Assembly: GCA_046160485.1 (NCBI GenBank)
Contig: JBJXGV010000063.1
Coordinates: 23,862-87,861, forward strand
Direction of reading: 5' to 3'
Source of the DNA: JBJXGV01 sp046160485
GTDB taxonomy: Bacteria; Orphanbacterota; Orphanbacteria; JBJXGV01
Length of the DNA: 64,000 bases
Of this stretch, positions 17,477 to 25,088 are shown one piece after another. Below the pieces are notes generated by a model, which did not search any database, was not told the DNA's origin, and saw only the letters and a list, made by a program, of their open reading frames with translations. Positions within the stretch are counted from its first letter, which is position 1, and every line of letters starts with the position of its first letter. The translations under genes and the position numbers were made by a program.

Positions 17477-19396
17477 ATGAGGTCCCCGATGCGAACGAGC
17501 GCGACTGCAACTCAGTGCTTTTGCGCCCCGACGCGACGCCGCGCTCTTTGGCGCACTGCGTTCTGCGTGGGTAGCGCCTCCCTTTGCGCGCTCGCAACGC
17601 CACTGCCCACCCTCGCGCTGAACTTCACCAACGTCACGTCTGCGGCCGGATTCATCTACGCCCACGGCTACAGCGGCCCTGTCGGGGAGGCGCGCCTCTC
17701 GGCCGGCGGCGTCGCGGTCGGCGACTACGATCGGGACGGTTGGGAAGACGTTTACGTCGTGCGCGGCAATATCGGGCCCAACCTGCTCTTTCGCAATCTC
17801 GGCAACGGCACGTTCCAGGAGGTCGGCGCGTCCGCCGGCGTCAACATCAGCGGCGCGTACGGGTCTGGCCCCACGTTCGGCGACTACGACGGCGACGGCT
17901 GGCTCGACTTGATCATTGGCGGGGCGGATCCGACGCAGCCGCGTCTCTTCCGCAACTTGGGCACCGGCGCGTTCGCTGATGTCACCCCGACCTGCGGCAT
18001 CAGCACACTGATGAACACCTTCTCGTGCACCTACGGCGACTACGACATCGACGGCGACCTCGATCTCTTCCTGACGCACTGGGGACCGATCGGAAGCCCC
18101 GACCATCTTTGGCGCAACAACGGCAACGGATCCTTCACGTCGGTCGACTGGGACGCTGGCCTTTCGATCCTCGGAGACGAAGGCGCCGACTACTCGTACA
18201 CGGGAAACTTCGCGGACATCAACGACGATGGTTTTCCGGATTTGCTCGTCGCGGCGGACTTCGAGCGCTCGAAGGTATTCATCAACGACGGCGACGGGAC
18301 GTTCACGAACGTGACCACCGGCGTGATCTCCGACGAAAACGGAATGGGCGGCGCGGTCGGCGACTACGATAACGACGGCGACCTCGATTGGTTCGTATCG
18401 AGCATTTGGGATCCGAACGGCGTGCCGGAGGGGAGCTGGGGCATCACCGGCAACCGGCTCTACCGTAACGCGGGCGGCGGCGTTTTCCAGGATGTCACCA
18501 CGGCGACGGGCGTGCGCCAGGGATACTGGGGCTGGGGCTCGAGTTTCGCCGACTTCAACAACGACGGGCACCTCGATCTCGTTCACGTGAACGGATGGAA
18601 CGCGCTCGAATTCGAGCGCGACTCGACGCGGGTTTTTATCTCCGGCGGTGACGCGACGTTCACCGAGCAGTCGTACGTGCTTGGCGTGCGCGACGTCGGG
18701 CAGGGGCGCGGCGTGGCGTGTTTCGATTACGACCGCGACGGCGATCTCGACATTTTCATCGCGAACAACGGTTCGGCGCCGTTGTTCTATCGAAACGACG
18801 GCGGCAACGCGCTCAAGTATCTGAGCGTCCGCCTCGCGGGGCCGTCGCCGAATACCGAGGGAATCGGCGCGAGGGTTTTCGTGACGGCGGGCGGCGTCAC
18901 GCAGATGCGCGAGATTCGCTGCGGCAGCAACTACGTCTCCCAGGATCCGGCGGTCGCGCACTTCGGACTCGGTTCCGCGACGCTCGTCAGCGAGCTTCGC
19001 GTCGAGTGGCCGGATGGCGTGACGACGGTGCTCAACGGCCTCGCGCCGAATCAACGCCTCGTGCTCGATCAAAACGTAACCGGCGTTTCTCCGGGCTCCG
19101 GTTCCACCCCTTTGGGATCGGCGTTTGAACTCGTCGGAGGTGCGCCCAACCCCTTCGGCGCCTCGACCACGATCCGGTTCCGGTTGCCGCACCGCGCCGA
19201 CGTTTCGCTTCGCGTCTATTCGCTCGCCGGCCGGCATGTGGCGACGCTCGTCGACGAGTCGCGCGAGCCCGGCGAGCACGGCGTCGACTGGGACGGACGC
19301 GATGGCGCGGGTCGCCTTGCCGCCGCCGGGCCGTACGTCGTGCGCCTCGAGTCTGCTGCGGGCGCCGTCTCAACACGCCTCATCCTCGCTCGCTAG
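17477..19396 (+). CDS. Secreted FG-GAP/VCBS and ASPIC/UnbV repeat protein with FlgD-like C-terminus
   Basis: Exported 639-residue protein. After a basic N-terminus comes a signal sequence ending near PTLALNF. Several FG-GAP-type repeats follow, each with a calcium-binding-like D-x-D-x-D-G core (GDYDRDGWEDV, GDYDGDGWLDL, GDYDNDGDLDW, FDYDRDGDLDI). An ASPIC/UnbV domain (about 490-570) and a FlgD-type Ig domain (NPFGASTTIRFRLP ... VYSLAGRHVATL) close the protein, as in type IX-secreted surface proteins. ATG 17477 is preferred to the upstream GTG 17396 because it places the signal peptide correctly. Its ligand or function is unknown. Confidence 0.88.
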   Translation: MRSPMRTSATATQCFCAPTRRRALWRTAFCVGSASLCALATPLPTLALNFTNVTSAAGFIYAHGYSGPVGEARLSAGGVAVGDYDRDGWEDVYVVRGNIGPNLLFRNLGNGTFQEVGASAGVNISGAYGSGPTFGDYDGDGWLDLIIGGADPTQPRLFRNLGTGAFADVTPTCGISTLMNTFSCTYGDYDIDGDLDLFLTHWGPIGSPDHLWRNNGNGSFTSVDWDAGLSILGDEGADYSYTGNFADINDDGFPDLLVAADFERSKVFINDGDGTFTNVTTGVISDENGMGGAVGDYDNDGDLDWFVSSIWDPNGVPEGSWGITGNRLYRNAGGGVFQDVTTATGVRQGYWGWGSSFADFNNDGHLDLVHVNGWNALEFERDSTRVFISGGDATFTEQSYVLGVRDVGQGRGVACFDYDRDGDLDIFIANNGSAPLFYRNDGGNALKYLSVRLAGPSPNTEGIGARVFVTAGGVTQMREIRCGSNYVSQDPAVAHFGLGSATLVSELRVEWPDGVTTVLNGLAPNQRLVLDQNVTGVSPGSGSTPLGSAFELVGGAPNPFGASTTIRFRLPHRADVSLRVYSLAGRHVATLVDESREPGEHGVDWDGRDGAGRLAAAGPYVVRLESAAGAVSTRLILAR

Positions 19397-19413
19397 CCGC
19401 GCGGGGCACACTC

Positions 19414-20199
19414 TTGTCCGCGCGGCGCCGAGTCGAAGTTTCCGCAGGCGTCATCGAACGCGGCGGACGGATTCTCATCGCGCAGCGGCGTCCCGGCGAT
19501 CACCTCGCACTCAACTGGGAATTCCCAGGGGGCAAGCGAAAGCATGGCGAGAGTTGGGAGGACTGCCTTCGCCGCGAGCTCCTCGAGGAGATCGGCGTCG
19601 AGGTGGCGGTGGGGGCATGGCTCGACGCGGTGACGCACGCGTACGACGACCGCGATGTCCATCTGCGTTTCTTTCGATGCCGAATCACGCGCGGAACGCC
19701 GGCGTCTCTCGACTGCCACGACGTTCGCTGGGTCGCGCCGTGTGAGCTTGCGAATTTCGAATTCCCCGAGGCAGACGCGGCACTCGTGCGCTGGCTTTCG
19801 GCGTCACGCACACAGACGAGCGTCCCGGCGAGCTTGACGATCGAGCCGCGGGGCGGCGAATCGGCGGCGGTGGCGGAAGCGGTCGACGTGCGATGGGGAA
19901 CGCAGCTCGACGAAGCCATGGCGCGTTGCGGTGTCCGGTCGCGAATGGGTTGCGGGGCCGGGCTGTGCGGCGCATGCGCGGTCGATGTCGTCGCGGGCGC
20001 CGCCAATCTCACGCCGCCGACCGCGGAGGAGCGCGCGTGGTTCGCGCCCGACGCGGCGAGCACGACCCGGCCGAGCGATCCGCGCGATCCGCGAACAGCG
20101 TCCGAGGTCGCGCGTGTCGGCCGGCGCCTTGCGTGTCAGGCGCGCATCACAGGGAACATCGTCCTTGCGCTTAAGGAGCGCTCGCTTCTTCACTTCTAG
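19414..20199 (+). CDS. NUDIX hydrolase fused to a plant-type [2Fe-2S] ferredoxin domain
   Basis: One uninterrupted 261-residue frame joins two domains. Residues 5-130 are a MutT-like NUDIX domain with a complete Nudix box: G40-x5-E46-x7-R54-E-L-x-E-E-x-G61-V62. Residues 138-255 look like a [2Fe-2S] ferredoxin with ligands C180-x4-C185-x2-C188 and C241 in LACQARI, plus the helix before the loop (GTQLDEAMARCGV). I know no standard protein with this architecture. The start is TTG 19414, 17 bp after the FG-GAP gene. Substrate and redox role are unknown; nucleotide sanitation coupled to redox state is only a guess. Confidence 0.88.
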   Translation: MSARRRVEVSAGVIERGGRILIAQRRPGDHLALNWEFPGGKRKHGESWEDCLRRELLEEIGVEVAVGAWLDAVTHAYDDRDVHLRFFRCRITRGTPASLDCHDVRWVAPCELANFEFPEADAALVRWLSASRTQTSVPASLTIEPRGGESAAVAEAVDVRWGTQLDEAMARCGVRSRMGCGAGLCGACAVDVVAGAANLTPPTAEERAWFAPDAASTTRPSDPRDPRTASEVARVGRRLACQARITGNIVLALKERSLLHF

Positions 20200-20256
20200 C
20201 GCCGAGCGCGGCGTCGTGGGGCCGCGTCACGCGTCACGCGTCGCGCGCACCCGCTC

Positions 20257-20994
20257 TTACGCGATCGAACGGCCGCCGTCGACGAACACGGTCTGCCCCG
20301 TCATGTACGGGGCCCGCGTTGCGAGAAAGACGACCGCGGAGGTGATTTCCTCGGGCGTTGCATGCCGTCCGAGCGGAACGCGGCCGAGAGGCGGCAGCGG
20401 CGCCTCATCGCGCGGACCGTTCGGATCGTCGTCCGCGAACGCGATCCCAGCGGGCGCGAGCGAGTTGACGCGCACCGCGGGCGCGTAGCGGCGCGCGAGC
20501 GCGCGCGTCGCATGCGCGAGCGCGGACTTCGACAGGCTGTAGGCGATGTGGCGGCGATACGGAATGCGGCCGCCGACCGAGCCAATGTTGACGACGGCGC
20601 CGTGACGCGCCGCGAGTGCCGGCGCAAGCGCCCGCGTGAGCAGGATCGGCGCCAAGAGATTCAGCCGCGCAACTTGGTCCCAGGATTCCGGACTGAGTTC
20701 ATCGATCGACTCGGTAGGGAAAAGGGCCGCGTTGTTGATGAGGATGTCGGCGCCGCCGAAGAGGGCGAGCGCGGCGGCGGCGGCGGCGCGGCAGTCACGG
20801 GCGGCGCGCAGGTCGGCGCGCATCGCGTGGGCGCGGCGGCCGAGCTCGCGCGCTTCCGTCACGGTTGCGTGCGCGCCCGCCTCCGAGGCGCGAAACGTCA
20901 CGAAGAGGTCGCAGCCCTCGCGTGCGAGCGCGAGCGCGATCTGTTTGCCGAGGCGGCGCCCGCCGCCGGTCACGATCGCGACCTTTGCGCTCAC
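20257..20994 (-). CDS. Short-chain dehydrogenase, pteridine-reductase-like
   Basis: NAD(P)H-dependent SDR of 245 residues. It has the cofactor motif TGGGRRLGK (9-17), whose double Arg is typical of pteridine reductases/FolM-like SDRs and favours NADPH. ILINNAA (85-90), the catalytic Ser139, and Tyr152-x3-Lys156 in AYSLSKSAL follow. The C-terminal GQTVFVDGG is standard. A role as dihydropteridine or dihydrofolate reductase would suit the folate genes at 31.6-35.9 kb, but FabG-like or general ketoreductase activity cannot be excluded. It converges on the NUDIX-ferredoxin gene. Confidence 0.85.
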   Translation of the reverse strand: MSAKVAIVTGGGRRLGKQIALALAREGCDLFVTFRASEAGAHATVTEARELGRRAHAMRADLRAARDCRAAAAAALALFGGADILINNAALFPTESIDELSPESWDQVARLNLLAPILLTRALAPALAARHGAVVNIGSVGGRIPYRRHIAYSLSKSALAHATRALARRYAPAVRVNSLAPAGIAFADDDPNGPRDEAPLPPLGRVPLGRHATPEEITSAVVFLATRAPYMTGQTVFVDGGRSIA

Positions 20995-21215
20995 GCTTCA
21001 CTCTCCCTGTCTCGTGGCCGTGGCGATCGCGTGCGCAGCAGGACGCCCGGGTCGCGCCTGGTTTGTTCGGTGCGCTGACGTGCGGGATTTGAGAAGATCG
21101 GCGCGCTCGCTCGCCGCCGCGGCCGCGTGTTTGACGCAGCGAACCGAGCCGGACCGCGAGCAGTATAGAGTCGACGATTCATCCTCACAAGACGACCACG
21201 CCGGGAGGATTTCAC

Positions 21216-22418
21216 GTGTCCGTTTCGCAGGCGCAGCTTCTCATCTCCGACTCCGGACAGAACGCGGACATGCTTTACGCCACGCGATTCTGGGCGTACG
21301 ACCCGTTCGTTCATCTTCGCATTGGGAGGCGGCGCGTGGTCGTGCTCTCCGACCTCGAGATCGATCGCGGGCGGCGCGAGTTGCCGGGATTCGAGATCGT
21401 GCCGCTCAGCAGCGTGCTCGCTCAGATCGCTGGCGGCGCGGTCGCGAAACGGAATCCGCCCGCCGGGACCGCGCGGCGCCCCGCGCGCGCGAAGTCTTCG
21501 CGCGCGTCGGCGCCCGCGCCGCTACTCGCCGACGTCGCGCTCGTTCTCCTGCGCGGCGCACGCGTCAAACGCGTCGTCGTTCCCGGCTCGTTCCCGCTCG
21601 AATACGCCGACCATCTGCGTGCGCGCGGAGTCCACGTGAGCACCGGCGGCTCCCCGTTCTTCCAGAGCCGCGTCGTCAAGAGCGCGCCTGAAATCGCGAT
21701 GATCCGCGAGGCCCAAGAGGCGACCGAGCTCGCGATGGACGCGGCGATCGCCCTTATCCGCCACGCCGAAATTCGCGGCGATGCGCTCTTTCACGATGGT
21801 GCGCCGCTCACCTCGGAGAGGGTGCGCGAAGCGATCGGGATCGATCTTCTGCGCCGCGGGTTCGCGGCGGGCAACCCGATCGTCGCGGGCGGCGCGCAGG
21901 CGTGCGATCCGCACGAAGCCGGACACGGTCCGCTCCCGGCGAACTCGCCGATCATCCTCGACATCTTTCCGCGCTCCGTACGAACGGGATACTTCGGCGA
22001 CATGACGCGCACCGTCGTGCGCGGACGGGCGTCGGAGAAGGCGCGGCGCATGTTCGACGCGGTGCTCGAAGGCCAGAACATCGCGCTCGGGATGATTCGC
22101 GCCGGCGCGGCCGCGTACAAGATCCACGCGGCGATCACCGCGCGCTTCGACGAACTCGGTTTTCCGACGGGCCAGATGGACGGCCGGATGCAGGGCTTCT
22201 TCCACGGGACCGGACACGGGCTCGGCCTCGAGATTCACGAGCCTCCGCGCATCGGGAAGGTCAAGACAACGCTTCGCGCGGGAATGGTCGTCACCGTCGA
22301 ACCGGGGCTCTACTACTCCGACGCGGGCGGCATCCGGCTCGAAGACATCGTCGTCGTGACGAAGGGCGGATGCGAGAACCTCAACCGCTATCCGAAGGAA
22401 CTCGAGGTCAACGCGTGA
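21216..22418 (+). CDS. Xaa-Pro aminopeptidase-like M24 peptidase
   Basis: Two-domain 'pita-bread' metallopeptidase of 400 residues. An N-terminal creatinase-like domain is followed by the catalytic domain with metal ligands in ILDIFPR, YFGDMTRTV, GTGHGLGLEIHE, VTVEPGLYY and GGIRLEDIV. The GTG start is well supported by GGGAGG (21203-21208). An Ala/Arg/Ser-rich linker near residues 80-110 may be a flexible loop. It ends 82 bp before the convergent erpA gene. Dipeptidase or Xaa-Pro specificity is not resolved by sequence. Confidence 0.9.
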   Translation: MSVSQAQLLISDSGQNADMLYATRFWAYDPFVHLRIGRRRVVVLSDLEIDRGRRELPGFEIVPLSSVLAQIAGGAVAKRNPPAGTARRPARAKSSRASAPAPLLADVALVLLRGARVKRVVVPGSFPLEYADHLRARGVHVSTGGSPFFQSRVVKSAPEIAMIREAQEATELAMDAAIALIRHAEIRGDALFHDGAPLTSERVREAIGIDLLRRGFAAGNPIVAGGAQACDPHEAGHGPLPANSPIILDIFPRSVRTGYFGDMTRTVVRGRASEKARRMFDAVLEGQNIALGMIRAGAAAYKIHAAITARFDELGFPTGQMDGRMQGFFHGTGHGLGLEIHEPPRIGKVKTTLRAGMVVTVEPGLYYSDAGGIRLEDIVVVTKGGCENLNRYPKELEVNA

Positions 22419-22431
22419 CGCCGCGACGGTA

Positions 22432-22467
22432 GAAAACGAGCCGGTCGCCTCGCAAGGCTCCCGGCTC
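22432..22467 (-). terminator. Intrinsic terminator after erpA
   Basis: GAGCCGG (22438-22444) pairs with CCGGCTC (22461-22467), with an inner GCCT/AGGC stem closed over CGCA. AAAA at 22433-22436 gives a U run when read on the minus strand, so it suits the polyferredoxin-erpA transcript. There is no U run in the plus direction. Confidence 0.6.
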
Positions 22468-22500
22468 GATCAATCGCGTTCGTGAATCCCGGAGCGCGCG

Positions 22501-22827
22501 CTATGCGCTAAACGAACTCCCGCAGCCGCATTTCCCGCTCGAGTTCGGATTCTCGATCTTGAATCCCGCGCCGTGAAGGCCTTCGACGTAGTCGATCTTC
22601 GAACCGATCAGGTAGTTGAGGCTCATCGGATCGACGACCAGGCTGAAGCCGAACGTCTCTTGCGGATAGACCTCGTCATCGTCCTTCAGGTCGTCGAACG
22701 CGAAACCGTACTGGAATCCCGCGCACCCGCCGCCTTCGACGTAGATGCGGAGATTCCGCTGATCGGGCTTCTCTTCGTCGAGGATTTCCTTGATCTTCAG
22801 AGCGGCCGTTTCGGTGATCATCACCAT
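22501..22827 (-). CDS. erpA: Iron-sulfur cluster insertion protein, ErpA/IscA type
   Basis: A-type carrier that delivers Fe-S clusters to apoproteins. The 108 residues contain all three ligand cysteines: Cys35 in GGGCAGFQY, and Cys100 and Cys102 in GKCGCGSSF. ATG 22827 is chosen because an AAGGTGG-like site sits about six bases upstream; the frame remains open further upstream but that part has no similarity. It follows the polyferredoxin gene by 35 bp and precedes a terminator, so the two form a short operon. Confidence 0.94.
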   Translation of the reverse strand: MVMITETAALKIKEILDEEKPDQRNLRIYVEGGGCAGFQYGFAFDDLKDDDEVYPQETFGFSLVVDPMSLNYLIGSKIDYVEGLHGAGFKIENPNSSGKCGCGSSFSA

Positions 22828-22862
22828 GCTTATCCACCTTCTTTCTTCAAGATGCCCCGCGC

Positions 22863-23825
22863 CTACTGCGACGCGTGAATCTGGTAGCTCCAACCGAGGT
22901 CGCGCGGGAACTCCTGCGCTCTCGGCACAATGATCGCCTCTTTGATGCAGACTTGCTCGCAAAGTTTGCAAGAGACGCACTTTTTCTCGTCGACCACCGC
23001 GAGCTTCGTCACGAACGAAAGCGGATCGTTCGTGTCGACGAGCGAGATGCAATCGAACGGGCAAACATCGACGCAGTACGCGCAGCCCGTACAGAGTTCG
23101 TCGATCACGACCGCCTTCGGGATTTCCTTCGCCTTGATGCGCTCGACGAGCACGGAGCGCTGATCGACGATGCAGTCGTACGGGCAGTACACACCGCAGA
23201 CGCTGCAATTGATGCAGAGGTTCGGGTCGATGATGTAGCGCTCTTTCTTTAGCCCCGTGATCGCTTTCGTCGGGCACTTGATGTCGCACACGCCGCAGCC
23301 GACGCAGTTCTCGAGGATGTAATGCGCGTCCCAGAGCGGCGTTTCGTTCAGCACGATTCCCGCCGGCAGAGCGCGGATGACGAGTACGTCGCCGATGTAG
23401 CGGTGGAAGTACTCGCCGATCTCCTCCTCGAACGCGAAGCGCGTCGTAAACGTGCGCGGGAAACTGAGCGTCCCGCCGCAGAGCGAGAGAATCTTTTCAT
23501 CGTCCGGCGCCGTCGCGGAGACCTTGAGCACGCGACCCTCGACGAGTTCGATTTCGTACCTGTACGCGGGCATTCTGTCGGGCAGCCCGAGCATGAACTT
23601 CTGCGGGCAATTCGGAATTTTCTCGGGGAACCAGAGGCGGATCATGTACTCGTTGCCGCTGCGCTCGATCGTGTGGACGAGCCCGTAGCGCTTGTTGCGC
23701 TCCGTCAACTCCTCGACGTCATCCTTGTGGCGCGCCCACGCCAGCTCCCATCCCGGCGCGCCGTCGTCGAGTGCGGTCCCAGCGTCGCCGGCTACCGCGG
23801 CATTCTTGGTCGCATCGTCGGCCAT
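22863..23825 (-). CDS. Polyferredoxin with four [4Fe-4S] motifs and an alpha-crystallin-like N-terminus
   Basis: The 320 residues end in four complete CxxCxxCxxxC motifs: 174-184, 204-214, 245-255 and 283-293, the first three followed by Pro. This gives two ferredoxin-like pairs. The first 155 residues are not ferredoxin. Their alternating strands (YEIELVEGRVLKVSA, FPRTFTTRFAF, IGDVLVIRALP) resemble an Hsp20/CS-type beta sandwich, which is a tentative reading. No signal peptide or membrane helix is seen, so it should be cytoplasmic. erpA follows it. It is a local candidate electron donor, or an Fe-S scaffold; neither is proven. Confidence 0.88.
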   Translation of the reverse strand: MADDATKNAAVAGDAGTALDDGAPGWELAWARHKDDVEELTERNKRYGLVHTIERSGNEYMIRLWFPEKIPNCPQKFMLGLPDRMPAYRYEIELVEGRVLKVSATAPDDEKILSLCGGTLSFPRTFTTRFAFEEEIGEYFHRYIGDVLVIRALPAGIVLNETPLWDAHYILENCVGCGVCDIKCPTKAITGLKKERYIIDPNLCINCSVCGVYCPYDCIVDQRSVLVERIKAKEIPKAVVIDELCTGCAYCVDVCPFDCISLVDTNDPLSFVTKLAVVDEKKCVSCKLCEQVCIKEAIIVPRAQEFPRDLGWSYQIHASQ

Positions 23826-23917
23826 TCTGCGAAGACTCCCCCCGAGAGCGCTACTGGCGAGTGTTTAGATCTTGATCGATTGTCGGATGAGAACGCGTAT
23901 TCCACGAGAGCGCCGTG

Positions 23918-23946
23918 ATGATATCGGATCGGTATGGGGCGGTCAA
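23918..23946 (-). promoter_or_regulatory. Sigma-70-type promoter for polyferredoxin-erpA
   Basis: On the minus strand TTGACC (23941-23946), 17 bases, then TATCAT (23918-23923). The leader to the ATG at 23825 would be about 85 bases. Confidence 0.6.
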
Positions 23947-23990
23947 CCGAACGTCGGGACGCCCCCCTCGGCGGCCGAGGTTCCCGGCGG

Positions 23991-24020
23991 TTGAATCGGG
24001 ACGCGGCAGGGTGCTAATCT
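23991..24020 (+). promoter_or_regulatory. Sigma-70-type promoter for the HD-domain/aldolase operon
   Basis: TTGAAT (23991-23996), 18 bases, TAATCT (24015-24020). The transcript would begin near 24027, and an AAAGGAG precedes the ATG at 24063. It faces away from the polyferredoxin promoter 45 bases to the left. Confidence 0.6.
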
Positions 24021-24062
24021 GGCGCCCGTCCCGCGAATATTCCATCCAAAAGGAGCAATCCC

Positions 24063-24593
24063 ATGCACAGTGAATTGGAAGCCCTCATACCGGAGTTCCG
24101 CGCGATCTCGGACGCGTCTCTTCGCACGAAATGCCTCGATGTTTGGGAAGAGGCGCTGAAGCGAGGCGGTTTCTCGCTGTCCGACCTGAAGCGAATGCCG
24201 TTTACGATTCTCGTCGACGGCGTGCAGATTTCGTTCGTGGAACACGTCCGCACGGTCGCGCGCCTCTGTATCTCGATGGCGGATATCCTCGTCGATGCGT
24301 ACGGCACGCGCGTGAAGATCTCGAAGGACCACCTCGTGGCGGGCGCGATGCTCGCCGACGTCGGCAAGGTCATGGAGTACGAGGAGAAGGACGGCAAGTT
24401 CGTGAAGAGCCGTCACGGAAAGTATCTTCGCCATCCGTTCACCGGCGTCGGGCTCGCGTTCGCGAAGGGCGTTCCCGACGAGGTGATGCACGTGATCGCC
24501 GTGCACTCGAAGGAGGGCGACCACTTCAAGCGTTCGCCGGAAGCCATCATTTTTCATCACGCCGATTTCACGGACTTCGAGCTGGTGCAGTAG
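24063..24593 (+). CDS. HD-superfamily phosphohydrolase-like protein with altered HD motif
   Basis: 176 residues with HD-domain spacing: a first His in EHVRTVARL, the central motif, AVHSKEGD, and a last Asp in IIFHHADFTDF. The central motif reads MLADVGK where MLHDVGK is expected, so the metal-binding His is replaced by Ala. Catalysis may be lost or use another residue. AAAGGAG precedes the ATG and there is a promoter 40 bases upstream. The TAG overlaps the GTG of the next gene by one base. The substrate is unknown. Confidence 0.8.
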   Translation: MHSELEALIPEFRAISDASLRTKCLDVWEEALKRGGFSLSDLKRMPFTILVDGVQISFVEHVRTVARLCISMADILVDAYGTRVKISKDHLVAGAMLADVGKVMEYEEKDGKFVKSRHGKYLRHPFTGVGLAFAKGVPDEVMHVIAVHSKEGDHFKRSPEAIIFHHADFTDFELVQ

Positions 24594-25066
24594 TGGCGAT
24601 CGTCCTCACGACGGTTCTCATCGTCGCGTACGTGGCGCTCGCTGCGGCGGGAGTGATGGGATACGCACTCGCATACGGCCGTGCGGACTTCGGGAGCCAC
24701 TTTCATCCGGCGCTCGTCGCGACGCTTCTCGGAATCTTCGGGCACGCGATGACGATGTTTTATTTCATCGGCACGGGAAAAGCGATCAAGGATGTCGTTC
24801 GCGACGAGAAGCTCGACACGTCGATTCTCAAGGAGACGCGCCGCCAAAACATGGTGGCGTCCTCGTGGGCGACGTTCGCGACGTTGTGCCTCATGTTTCA
24901 ATTCATCATCGGGGGCGGCGCGCACACGCGGGCTGTACCGGCGCGAGTCCACGAGGTGGCCTTCTTCGTCACGCTCATCGTGAGCGGACTCGCGACATAC
25001 CGCGAGATTCGCCTGCTCTCCGAACAGAATGCGCTCGCAGACCGCGTCAACGCGATGGTTTCGTAA
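24593..25066 (+). CDS. Conserved-looking membrane protein, about four helices
   Basis: 157-residue integral membrane protein from a GTG that overlaps the HD-gene stop. Predicted helices lie at about 3-27, 39-58, 88-108 and 118-135. Between the second and third is a charged stretch (KAIKDVVRDEKLDTSILKE). A His and Arg lie around the third/fourth helix boundary (GGGAHTRAVPARVHE). The family is not recognised. The tight coupling suggests it works with the HD protein or the downstream aldolase, but no function can be given. Confidence 0.75.
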   Translation: MAIVLTTVLIVAYVALAAAGVMGYALAYGRADFGSHFHPALVATLLGIFGHAMTMFYFIGTGKAIKDVVRDEKLDTSILKETRRQNMVASSWATFATLCLMFQFIIGGGAHTRAVPARVHEVAFFVTLIVSGLATYREIRLLSEQNALADRVNAMVS

Positions 25067-25088
25067 TCCTCAGAAGGAGTGATCTGTA

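Noticed and set aside
20200..20256. Short GC-rich pairing in the convergent gap as a terminator
   Set aside because: Stem of only six pairs and no U run.
21131..21169. TTGACG and TATAGA before the M24 gene as a promoter
   Set aside because: The spacing is 27 bases, too long for a sigma-70 promoter.
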